Source: an uncultured Ruminococcus sp.
GTDB taxonomy: Bacteria; Bacillota; Clostridia; Oscillospirales; Ruminococcaceae
DNA length: 64,000 nt
Assembly (NCBI GenBank): GCA_947624295.1
Contig: CANQJV010000005.1
Coordinates: 1-64,000, forward strand
Direction of reading: 5' to 3'
Shown: one piece after another, positions 1 through 7,288 of the stretch
Layout: each line of letters begins with the position of its first letter
Position numbering within the stretch: the stretch's first letter is position 1
Notes under the pieces: model-generated
The model's input: the letters and a program-made list of their open reading frames with translations, nothing else
The model's database searches: none
Told to the model about the DNA's origin: nothing
Position numbers and translations under genes: made by a program

Positions 1-75
1 ATGATTCTAATTCTAACATAAACCATATAAAATTAAAATAGTTAAATAATTTTATTAGCAAAATTGATTTCCGTG
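1..75. mobile_element. Right part of a 163-bp MITE (truncated by window edge)
   Basis: Bases 1-77 are identical to 11357-11433. At the second site the shared sequence is the right part of a 163-bp element with 16-bp terminal inverted repeats, so this is a second copy whose left part lies before the window. The element ends at the inverted repeat terminus near base 75; the two further matching bases are probably chance. Confidence 0.75.
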
Positions 76-93
76 AAAAATCCCGGAAAGATA

Positions 94-122
94 TTGACAT
101 TTTCAAAAAAATCTGATATACT
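94..122 (+). promoter_or_regulatory. Sigma-A promoter upstream of the first ORF
   Basis: TTGACA and TATACT are separated by exactly 17 bases. The promoter starts about 20 bases after the end of the MITE copy and would give a leader of roughly 160 bases before the ORF at 291. No gene is seen in that leader. Confidence 0.6.
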
Positions 123-290
123 GTTGATATATTGTTCCTCCAATTAAATCTTGCCAAATAAGTTACGGCAATGCGAATAAAGCACCGTAAAATTGTGATT
201 TGGAATTTGCAAGCGCATCATAAGTGACAAGGTTTAGTTGGATTATCAATAGTAAGATATTACAAATCGGAATTTTTAGAGATTGATTTT

Positions 291-596
291 ATGGCAAAAT
301 ATTCTTTTAAGTATTGGTTTGAATGGGGTTGTTTTGAAAATCATTGTCCATGTCTTTGGGATAGTAATGGATTAGTTTCACTTGATGTTCTTCCAATATC
401 TCTTGAGTTAAAGCGTTTTTTGTGTGAATTGGGAATAGAACATGATAACGCATTAGATTGGGATTGTCCTTCGAATCCGTTGTTATGGTCAAAAGAAGAA
501 AAAGAAGCATTCTATAAAAAGGCTAAAGAGGGGTATCACCGTTTACAAGAGGAATTAGGAGAAGAATATGAAATCATATATTGTGAAGATGAGTAA
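291..596 (+). CDS. Hypothetical small acidic protein, 101 aa
   Basis: A 101-residue protein rich in Trp, Glu and Cys, with no signal peptide or membrane segment. The N-terminal part is aromatic (KYWFEWG, then CLWDSNG), the middle has LDWDCPSNP, and the C-terminus is a charged helix. It resembles a family of short uncharacterised bacterial proteins with a Phe/Tyr-rich start, an LDW..P middle and an acidic helical end, but I cannot name a function. The ribosome binding site is weak (AGAGA). It stands alone under the promoter at 94-122 and is followed directly by a repeat element. An immunity-type role is possible but there is no toxin gene beside it. Confidence 0.65.
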   Translation: MAKYSFKYWFEWGCFENHCPCLWDSNGLVSLDVLPISLELKRFLCELGIEHDNALDWDCPSNPLLWSKEEKEAFYKKAKEGYHRLQEELGEEYEIIYCEDE

Positions 597-601
597 ACTA
601 T

Positions 602-776
602 AGGCAACACCGCACAAGGATTGTGCGTCAGATGCGCCGTCAGATTTTTCGTCAGATTGTATATAAACGATGCAGGCATACTGACGTATGATAAGGAGTT
701 TCTGTGCAAGATAGCGGAAAATATGCAAGCAGATGATGTGCAAAGCCGTAAGGCGTTCTTTGTGCAGTGTTGCCCT
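602..776. mobile_element. MITE of the AGGCAACACCGCAC family, copy A
   Basis: Imperfect terminal inverted repeats (AGGCAACACCGCACAA at the left; the reverse complement of the right end reads AGGGCAACACTGCACAAA) enclose about 175 bp. The interior shares segments with the copies at 1956-2118 and 29722-29836, such as AGATTGTATA and GCAAGCAGAT. It starts 5 bases after the preceding stop codon and has no coding capacity. Confidence 0.7.
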
Positions 777-807
777 TGATTGACAAAAATTCTATTCAAC
801 ACTATTA

Positions 808-836
808 TTGACATTTGCAATAGAGGGGAGTATATT
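808..836 (+). promoter_or_regulatory. Promoter of the macro-domain gene
   Basis: TTGACA (808-813), a 17-base spacer and TATATT (831-836). The longest reading frame listed for the macro gene begins inside this -35 box, which is a reason to place the real start at 874. Confidence 0.65.
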
Positions 837-873
837 TACTGGAGTAATAATTATACAAAAAGAGGTGTGTTTA

Positions 874-1956
874 ATGGAAATAAAGAATATCAGCGGAGAT
901 ATATTCAGTATACAAGGAGATATACTGATATTTCCTGCGAATCCGAAACCGGTGATAGGCGGAAGTCTTGACGGACAGGTTTTCAAAAAAGCAGGGCAGA
1001 AAGAACTTCTTGATGCAAGAGAAAAAATTGGTGAAATAAGCTACGGAGAATCGTGCATTACAGAAAGCTATCATTTGAAAAGCTACAAGTGGCTGATACA
1101 CGCCGTTACTCCTCGATATCAAGAAAATCATGCAGCAAGTTCAATCAACACTCTTAAAAAATGCTACATATATTCATTGAAATTGGCAGAATCTAAACAC
1201 GCCAAAACTGTCGTATCTGCTTTATTAGGCGCAGGTGCTTCACGCTTTCCGTATGAAAAAGCCGTTGCTGCCGCTAATCAGGCTTTTCAGGAATATCAGA
1301 CAATTGTGCCTGAAAGCTGTATCGAATCAGTAACTCTTGTTCAATATGACAGAGTAAATCAATATCAGCTAATAATTAAATGTAATGACTTGCTTAAAGA
1401 GGCAAGCAGACTTCTTGCTCAGATAGAGGGATTTGAAGAATACATACATAAAGATTCCGAAATAGGAAAACTAATAAATAATCTTACCGATATTCTTTGT
1501 CAGAACCGCCTGCAGAAAGTTTCTGCCCTTTTTGAACGCTATCAAGCTGAATTAGCGGATTATTGCGAAAAAACATACTGTTCTCCCGATGATTACAATT
1601 ATGAAATATTCAAAGAACTTGTTGTATTCCCCGAAGGCATGACGAACGAAAAATTAGCCATGAAAATTTTTGAGCCTGACCCTACCAAAATATCAAAAAT
1701 AAGGAATCTTAAAAAGAGTAACGCTGATACGAAAGCTCTCGGTTTTTTGAAAAAGCGAATGAATGTTTTAAGACTTGGATTGGGATTGGAACTTTCTCTT
1801 TATGACATTTGCCGCCTGATGTGGTGCAGAGGTCACGCTTTTCCTGTCGATGAGTTTGACAACGACCTGATTTCAATGTATATTCCCGATAAAAACTATG
1901 AAGAGGCTCTTGCTGCATGGCATGAAAGAGTTTATGGTGTAAAGCCTGACAGATAA
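874..1956 (+). CDS. Macro-domain protein with a C-terminal helical extension, 360 aa
   Basis: The first 130 or so residues form a macro domain: NISGDIFSIQGDILIFPANP at the start, a Gly-rich ligand loop (IGGSLDGQVFKKAG), then the ALLGAGASRFP loop. Macro domains bind or hydrolyse ADP-ribose and related nucleotides. The remaining 230 residues are charged, helical and not recognised; a substrate-recognition or DNA/RNA-binding tail is possible. I chose the ATG at 874 because AGAGGTGT lies 6 bases upstream and the longer frame would start in the promoter. The stop codon overlaps the end of a MITE, so the insertion may have set the present C-terminus. It is transcribed alone. Confidence 0.8.
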   Translation: MEIKNISGDIFSIQGDILIFPANPKPVIGGSLDGQVFKKAGQKELLDAREKIGEISYGESCITESYHLKSYKWLIHAVTPRYQENHAASSINTLKKCYIYSLKLAESKHAKTVVSALLGAGASRFPYEKAVAAANQAFQEYQTIVPESCIESVTLVQYDRVNQYQLIIKCNDLLKEASRLLAQIEGFEEYIHKDSEIGKLINNLTDILCQNRLQKVSALFERYQAELADYCEKTYCSPDDYNYEIFKELVVFPEGMTNEKLAMKIFEPDPTKISKIRNLKKSNADTKALGFLKKRMNVLRLGLGLELSLYDICRLMWCRGHAFPVDEFDNDLISMYIPDKNYEEALAAWHERVYGVKPDR

Positions 1957-2118
1957 GGCAATACCGCATAAAACTGAAAATGCAGATACATAAACAAATT
2001 TTTAGTCAGATTGTATAGAAGCAGTACATATTAGTTGACATTCAGCAAGGAATTTTAATGTAAAATAATGAAAAGCGCAAGCAGATATGCTGTCAGGCGG
2101 ACTTTGTGTGGTGTTGCC
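1956..2118. mobile_element. MITE of the AGGCAACACCGCAC family, copy B
   Basis: Ends AGGCAATACCGCATAA and, reverse complemented at the right, GGCAACACCACACAAAG. The interior contains GACATTCAGCAAGGAATTTT, shared with copy D (GACGTTCAGCAAGAAATTTT). The left terminus overlaps the TAA stop codon of the macro gene. Confidence 0.7.
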
Positions 2119-2259
2119 ATAATTCTGCAATTAAACTTGGCATTTTTTGACAAACTCACTACTGATTTTGCCTGTTTATGCCATTCACAAAGAACTTCAT
2201 TTTTGATAGAATATAGAATGTAAACAATATTTACTATCAAAAAATGGAGGTTTTTAACA

Positions 2260-2601
2260 ATGGACAACAAAGGAAGTATAAGCGTTAAAATGAGAATATC
2301 CGTGGTATGCGCCTGCATATCGGCAGCATTGATGGTGCCGTTTTTCATTATGGGCTTGAAAAATGGTGATGGTTTTCTGCTATCGCTAATCGAAGCTCCG
2401 TTCTGCGGATTGCTGGTAGGCGGTTTGATTCCCGGAATTTTACACGCTCCTGCCGTTTACAGAAAAATTTGTACTATTCTTTTTATTCCTTTCGGCTGGC
2501 TCTTTGCATTTTTTATTGTTGCTATTGCAATAATTTTTGGCGGCGGAATATTTATGATTGTTGATACTGTCAAGTTTATTCTTGCCAAAAAGCAAAAATA
2601 A
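2260..2601 (+). CDS. Small membrane protein, 113 aa
   Basis: Three hydrophobic stretches (about residues 12-31, 40-62 and 70-103, the last long enough for two passes) followed by a Lys-rich end (ILAKKQK) predict an integral membrane protein. A GGAGG lies just upstream of the ATG. No family is recognised and no catalytic motif is visible. It is a single gene between a MITE and a long non-coding stretch. Confidence 0.65.
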   Translation: MDNKGSISVKMRISVVCACISAALMVPFFIMGLKNGDGFLLSLIEAPFCGLLVGGLIPGILHAPAVYRKICTILFIPFGWLFAFFIVAIAIIFGGGIFMIVDTVKFILAKKQK

Positions 2602-2728
2602 TTTTCCATTTCTTTTTTGGCAATATTACATAAAGATTATGTGTTAAGTTTTTATCAAATCGTGTAAAATACTGTTGCATATATAACTTTTTGTACAAAC
2701 TTATAAGTATTCAGTTCAGAGCATAAAA

Positions 2729-2770
2729 ATAGCGGACAGTGCTTCTTAATAATGAAACACCGTCCGCTAT
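2729..2770. terminator. Strong hairpin, possible bidirectional terminator
   Basis: Arms ATAGCGGACAGTG and CACCGTCCGCTAT pair over 13 bases with one mismatch around a 16-base loop. There is no clean T-tract, so termination is a guess. Confidence 0.45.
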
Positions 2771-3230
2771 AAATTTATTCAGTTTGTCAACATACTTCTG
2801 CCATTTGGTTATCTACCAATTTTCTATCAAATTTATACCGAATTTCTTCAGATTTGTGATTTTTGAGGACAACGGAAATTCTCTGATTTCCTCATTTCTA
2901 CCAACTTAAACGGTGATTTTACACCAAATTGGCAATGTTTAATGTTACTTAGTGATAAATGGTGATAAAGTGGTTTAGCTTTACAATATAATGAAATACA
3001 TTGTAAGAAAAATATAACAGAAAAAGAGTGATTCTGGTAGAAAATTTGTTAGAATAATATATTCATTTACCGCAAATGCTGATAATTCTCTTAGTTATGA
3101 TATTTATTGAAAAATAAAAAAGAAGTTTTCATATAATGTTATACTCTACGCTGTTGCAAAGTATCCAAAGAATGCTGAACAGAAAATTCGTATGTCAAGG
3201 AAGAGAACGAAAGCATACTTTCGTATGGTG

Positions 3231-3290
3231 AGGTGACTCCCTTCAGTGAAGGGAGATGTCACGAAGTGACAGAGGGTGTCGGACCCGATT
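3231..3290. repeat. Double-hairpin repeat-like sequence
   Basis: CTCCCTTCAGTGAAGGGAG (3237-3255) is a near-perfect palindrome, followed at once by GTCACGAAGTGAC (3258-3270). It looks like a dispersed palindromic repeat of gut Firmicutes, but only one copy is in this window. Confidence 0.45.
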
Positions 3291-3388
3291 AGGGGGATGA
3301 CGCAGACAGACGGATTTTATGTCAGTATTACTGGATAGTTTGTAGTAGCGGAGAGTATATTTACTTTGCCAGCATTTTATATTATAAA

Positions 3389-4021
3389 TTACCGTTTCAA
3401 ATCCTCTCTTATAAAATGCGTGTACTTACGCTGTTCTTTTGCCGGAATACCATATTTTTCTTTACCGAGGGCGATTGATTTCATCAGGAAACTCATATTT
3501 CTTGCGAGAGTGCGCATTGTCTGCAAACCCTCCTCATCAAATGCCGATTCACCGATATTTCTGCCGTGTACGCTGTTCCAGTATATACTTGATGCTACAG
3601 GCATTCCGCATATTGTAAAATATTTGTTCAATTCGTCGAATGTTGCCGAACAACCTCCACGTCTTGCGATAACAACGCTTGCACCGACTTTCATAGTTTT
3701 GTCGAAATTCGTACTGTAAAACAGTCTGTCAAGGCAGGCAATCAATGTTGCGTTAGCTGAAGCGTAGTAAACAGGTGACGCAATTACAAGTCCGTCAGCC
3801 TCCTCGAATTTCGGAGCGAGTTCATTAACCACGTCATTGAACACACAACGCCCAATTTCTGCACATTTCCCGCAAGCGATACAGCCACGGATATTTTCCG
3901 CACCTATCTGGTAAATTTCAGTTTCAATCTTTTCAGAGTCAAAAACTTTAACCATTTCATTCAAAGCGATTGATGTGTTGCCGTTGGCACGTGGACTTCC
4001 GTTAATAATAAGTACTTTCAT
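3389..4021 (-). CDS. Flavodoxin-fold NAD(P)H-dependent FMN reductase family protein, 210 aa
   Basis: The N-terminus MKVLIINGSPRANGNTS is the FMN phosphate-binding loop of the NADPH-dependent FMN reductase / iron-sulfur flavoprotein family. CIACGKCAEIGRC (about residues 47-59) is a cysteine cluster typical of the iron-sulfur flavoprotein branch, although the full four-cysteine cluster binding is not proven. ASPVYYASANA is the second flavin contact. Such proteins reduce quinones, nitro-compounds or metals. A good RBS (AAGGAG) precedes the ATG. It is the last gene of a minus-strand operon starting at 6917, 15 bases after the zinc-ribbon protein, which suggests a redox step tied to that operon. 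Confidence 0.85.
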   Translation of the reverse strand: MKVLIINGSPRANGNTSIALNEMVKVFDSEKIETEIYQIGAENIRGCIACGKCAEIGRCVFNDVVNELAPKFEEADGLVIASPVYYASANATLIACLDRLFYSTNFDKTMKVGASVVIARRGGCSATFDELNKYFTICGMPVASSIYWNSVHGRNIGESAFDEEGLQTMRTLARNMSFLMKSIALGKEKYGIPAKEQRKYTHFIREDLKR

Positions 4022-4036
4022 GATATATATTCTCCT

Positions 4037-4744
4037 TTATACAAAAAATTTCTTTGTTATCTGTTCTTTGAGTTTCTTGTTTCTGTTGATGAGGAGCAGA
4101 ACAACGCCTACTGCAATAAACGTAATCAGCGGATAATACGACCACACAAAGTTTATTTTGTTAAAAAATACTTTGTTAATCAGATATTCTATCAGCACGC
4201 AATCCACTCCTGTCAATATAAATACAATCGCAAAAACAAACAGATACGATTTATTGACAAATCTTTTTATCAGAATCGCTGAAAAAGTAATCAATACAGC
4301 TGAAATTATAAGAGGCATTGCGAACGGTAAAAACCAATTTCCGCCTGTTGTGTACGACAAATACCATTGAAATCCCAGCAGAGCAGTGAAATCAATCCCG
4401 AGATAAAGCAGAGTATCTTTTTTCGGGAAAATCAATGGAATAAATATCAGGCAATACAGAAAACATACTGCACTGAATACAATATCCGCCCATAATATCT
4501 GCCCTGAATTTATTTTATAGTCGCATATGAACGTCAGAAAAGCAGGGATAAATATACATATTGTTGCAATAATTATCTTATATTTTTTGTTCATTTCCCT
4601 CAACAGAATTATATGTTCTTCAGGGTAAGGCTGTACAGCATCATCAGGGATTTTTATATCAGGGTGATATACAACTGTATTGCAAAGAGGGCATTTTTTC
4701 TCACTGTCCTCAAGTTTTACTCCGCATTTTACGCAGTATGCCAT
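4037..4744 (-). CDS. Zinc-ribbon membrane protein (DUF6320-like), 235 aa
   Basis: MAYCVKCGVKLEDSEKKCPLC is a zinc ribbon with two CxxC knuckles at the very N-terminus. It is followed by a soluble linker and about six hydrophobic segments from residue 54 to 222. I recognise this as the DUF6320 arrangement. In many Clostridia it sits beside a condensation-type acyltransferase and an alpha/beta hydrolase, as here. Function unknown; a membrane partner or regulator of the two enzymes is an inference. It starts 6 bases after the acyltransferase stop codon. Confidence 0.75.
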   Translation of the reverse strand: MAYCVKCGVKLEDSEKKCPLCNTVVYHPDIKIPDDAVQPYPEEHIILLREMNKKYKIIIATICIFIPAFLTFICDYKINSGQILWADIVFSAVCFLYCLIFIPLIFPKKDTLLYLGIDFTALLGFQWYLSYTTGGNWFLPFAMPLIISAVLITFSAILIKRFVNKSYLFVFAIVFILTGVDCVLIEYLINKVFFNKINFVWSYYPLITFIAVGVVLLLINRNKKLKEQITKKFFV

Positions 4745-4750
4745 TTTATA

Positions 4751-6025
4751 CTATCCTTTCTTGTTGCTTTCAACTGAAACAGCTATCCCTAATTTCACGA
4801 GATTCGAGAAAAACAGCCGTTCAAGTTCAGTTTCCTTGATATTCCTTATCATATTGATATACAGCTTGTCTTTATACGAGATTATACCGCAATTATTTGA
4901 ACCGGTGTACTGTACTCCCAAAGTAAAGTCAAATCTTTTTACACAGTCAGCCATTTCGTCAGGTAATTTAACTGCGCCTAAATTTGACATTGTTATACTT
5001 GATTTTTTTTCGCCTGTCATCGAAAATACTATTTTTATACCGATATTTTTGATAAATAACGGCAATATTTTAAGGAATTTATTTTTTTCAGTACGGACAT
5101 TTGTTGTTATTTTCGCCCTCATTTGTTTTTCAGTAAGCTGTAGTTTCATTTGATGATGAACTATGTCAATAATTTCACTCAAATCGAAATCGCCCATATT
5201 TGCATCTATTCCCGTAGTAATACAAAGTACAAAATTCCTGAGAGTATCACTTTTGAAATAATTCCTGAGATTCACCGGAATAAGTACTTTTACAGGCTTT
5301 TGTTTTCTTTTGTTGTGAACTTTGCTGTCCTGTATCTGCTGTATTGAGTAAATCATTACCGAAACAAGAAACGTTGTAAGGCTTACCCCGTAAGATTTAG
5401 CTTTTTTAAGCGCATCGTCAAGATTCACAATACCTGTAATCACATTGTGGAAATCATTTGTTTCTTTTGTACCGTGTATCTGATACGCTGTAGCCTCTTT
5501 CCGTGAACTCGCCGTTATACCGTCATATTTCAGGAAACTGTCCTCTAATTCGTAATTCAGCGGTTTTTCTCTGCGGTCAAATACACCGTTTTCATAAGGA
5601 ATTTCAATATGATTTTTCTGCGCAATATATTCAGCCGCAAGTGTTTTCAGGAATATCAATCCGCCGTTGCCGTCTGTAAGCGAATGGAAAAATTCAACAG
5701 CTATGCGGTTTTCGTAATAAAGCACACGGAATGCGCATTTCCTCAAATCACGGGGAGTCATTTTACTGCACGGATACGGTTTTTCGGGGATTATGTGAGG
5801 AGCTTTTGTTGATTCGAGATAATACCAGAAAAAACCTTTGCATAATTTCATAGATATTGATGGGAATCTTTTAACAGTCGTATCAAGTGCGGACTGTAAT
5901 ATTTCCGCATCTATTTTTTCCCGCAAAGTTATTGAAAGCCTGAACACATTGCTCCAGTTTTTTGTTTTTACAGCAGGATATAATTTTGCGGCATTATCGA
6001 GTTTCAGCCACATATTACCTGCCAT
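4751..6025 (-). CDS. Condensation-domain / alcohol acetyltransferase-like acyltransferase, 424 aa
   Basis: The motif FFHSLTDGNGG (near residue 113) matches the HxxxDG active site of the condensation / chloramphenicol-acetyltransferase-like superfamily. The length and the N-terminal pattern (WLKLDNAAKLYP) fit stand-alone alcohol acetyltransferase-like proteins rather than a module of a peptide synthetase. These transfer acyl groups to alcohols or amines. The first 11 bases overlap the end of the upstream hydrolase gene, so translation is coupled. An esterase and an acyl transferase together suggest remodelling of an acylated small molecule or lipid; the substrate is not evident. Confidence 0.8.
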   Translation of the reverse strand: MAGNMWLKLDNAAKLYPAVKTKNWSNVFRLSITLREKIDAEILQSALDTTVKRFPSISMKLCKGFFWYYLESTKAPHIIPEKPYPCSKMTPRDLRKCAFRVLYYENRIAVEFFHSLTDGNGGLIFLKTLAAEYIAQKNHIEIPYENGVFDRREKPLNYELEDSFLKYDGITASSRKEATAYQIHGTKETNDFHNVITGIVNLDDALKKAKSYGVSLTTFLVSVMIYSIQQIQDSKVHNKRKQKPVKVLIPVNLRNYFKSDTLRNFVLCITTGIDANMGDFDLSEIIDIVHHQMKLQLTEKQMRAKITTNVRTEKNKFLKILPLFIKNIGIKIVFSMTGEKKSSITMSNLGAVKLPDEMADCVKRFDFTLGVQYTGSNNCGIISYKDKLYINMIRNIKETELERLFFSNLVKLGIAVSVESNKKG

Positions 6026-6917
6026 TGAAAATTTCTCCGATAAATTGAGGTATCATTTTTATATCTTCTTTCGCCTGTTTCGTGCCGTAAAGCAAATATA
6101 TATGCCACATATCAGGTGCTATATGGAGTTTAGAAGAACACCCTGCATCGCATAATTTCTTATGCAAATCAACTGAATCACTCAACATTACTTCATCACC
6201 GCCAACAAATATAAGTGACGGCGGAAATCCCGTGAAATCAGCTTTTGCAGGCGATACAAGCGGTGAATTTACATCATTGGTGTAGCATTTTGCATAACAT
6301 TCAAGGCGTTTTTTTGTCATTGACGGGTCAATATTTTTGTTAGTCTCGTATGAAGTCCCTGACATTGTCAAGTCGCTCCACGGTGAAATGGCAATAATTC
6401 CGCTTGGTAACTCAATATTCAACTCTTTTAATTTAAGTACAAGCGCAAATACAAGTCCTCCGCCTGACGATTCACCGCATAGTACTATTTCAGACGGCTT
6501 GAATCCGTCCTCTATCAGTTTCCCATACGCCCGGACAGCGTCATCAAGAGCTGACGGGAATGGATTTTCGGGTGCTAATCTGTACGCAAGGCAACATACT
6601 TTCATACTGTTCTGTACCGCAAGTATCGTCCCGAATCCTTTAGCGTACTGCAAATCGCCTGAAACATAACCTCCGCCGTGAAGATACAGTATAACGCCAT
6701 TATTTGTGATATTTTCAGGGACTACGTATTCAGCCTGAATTTTATCGCATTCCACGGGTTTATATTGAACTTCGTCTATATATTCGTGTGCCATAAATTC
6801 GCCTATTTTATCTTGCATTGCACGCTGTACAGTATGTGATTTTTCAGACGAACACACGTCAGCAATCTTATTTATAGCTGAAATCTGTTTCCTGAGCATT
6901 TTTGTAAATAATTCCAT
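6015..6917 (-). CDS. Alpha/beta hydrolase of the hormone-sensitive lipase family, 300 aa
   Basis: LYLHGGGYVSGD is the oxyanion-hole HGGG motif, CGESSGGGL carries the nucleophilic Ser (GESSG, around residue 149), GGDEVMLSDS contains the acidic residue and MWHIYLLYG the catalytic His. These define a bacterial HSL-type (family IV) carboxylesterase. No signal peptide is present, so it acts in the cytoplasm. First gene of the four-gene operon, with a promoter at 6972-7000 (minus strand). Coupled by overlap to the acyltransferase. Confidence 0.88.
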   Translation of the reverse strand: MELFTKMLRKQISAINKIADVCSSEKSHTVQRAMQDKIGEFMAHEYIDEVQYKPVECDKIQAEYVVPENITNNGVILYLHGGGYVSGDLQYAKGFGTILAVQNSMKVCCLAYRLAPENPFPSALDDAVRAYGKLIEDGFKPSEIVLCGESSGGGLVFALVLKLKELNIELPSGIIAISPWSDLTMSGTSYETNKNIDPSMTKKRLECYAKCYTNDVNSPLVSPAKADFTGFPPSLIFVGGDEVMLSDSVDLHKKLCDAGCSSKLHIAPDMWHIYLLYGTKQAKEDIKMIPQFIGEIFNGR

Positions 6918-6971
6918 AATTTCTCCGTATTATTTTAATTATTTTCCTGAAAAACAGGATAACTTAAATAT

Positions 6972-7000
6972 ATTATACCACAAGCTGCTGATAAAGTCAA
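6972..7000 (-). promoter_or_regulatory. Promoter of the hydrolase operon
   Basis: On the minus strand TTGACT, a 17-base spacer ending TGTGG, and TATAAT, i.e. an extended -10 element. Confidence 0.75.
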
Positions 7001-7020
7001 TGAAAAAATTGTAATAAGTC

Positions 7021-7049
7021 TTGACAAGTTAATGAATTTGTGGTATATT
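7021..7049 (+). promoter_or_regulatory. Promoter of the hen1-pnkp operon
   Basis: TTGACA, 17 bases ending TGTGG, TATATT. It is back to back with the hydrolase promoter. The leader to the hen1 start is about 230 bases and contains a MITE. Confidence 0.7.
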
Positions 7050-7163
7050 TATGATAGCATTTATCGGAGTATCTTCGGCGAATTATGTTCGTTGACTGTT
7101 GGACTGAAAATCCTGTCAACTCTGATAGATGCTGTTTTGTTGATAAATCATAAAAATATGTTA

Positions 7164-7268
7164 AGGCAATACTGCACAAAATTCGCTCGTATTTTTAGTC
7201 GTTTTGCACTAATTTTTTGACGAAAATTTGTTTATATATCTGCATTTTGGTTCTATGCGGTATTGTCT
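7164..7268. mobile_element. MITE of the AGGCAACACCGCAC family, copy C (short, reversed)
   Basis: Left end AGGCAATACTGCACAAAATT; right end, reverse complemented, AGACAATACCGCATAGAACC. Read on the minus strand, AATGCAGATATATAAACAAA matches copy B (AATGCAGATACATAAACAAA), so this copy is inverted and has lost part of the centre. It lies in the transcribed leader of hen1, 7 bases before the RBS. Confidence 0.65.
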
Positions 7269-7288
7269 GATAAAAAGGAGATATTATT

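Larger units (their letters stand above)
2602..3388. other. Long intergenic region with hairpins, no convincing gene
   Basis: About 790 bp, AT-rich. It contains a terminator-like hairpin at 2729-2770, a compact double hairpin near 3237-3270, and between them sequence with multiple stops in all frames. On the minus strand short open pieces around 2780-2900 look like they could be a decayed gene, but I cannot identify it. Confidence 0.5.

Noticed and set aside
1-77. Possible attachment site (direct repeat 1-77 / 11357-11433) of an integrated island
   Set aside because: The second copy lies inside an element with terminal inverted repeats and its own 9-bp target duplication, which explains the repeat without integrase-mediated insertion. 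No integrase or tRNA gene is present.
2780-2900. Possible gene remnant on the minus strand
   Set aside because: Short open pieces in shifting frames with no recognisable protein; could be chance in AT-rich DNA.
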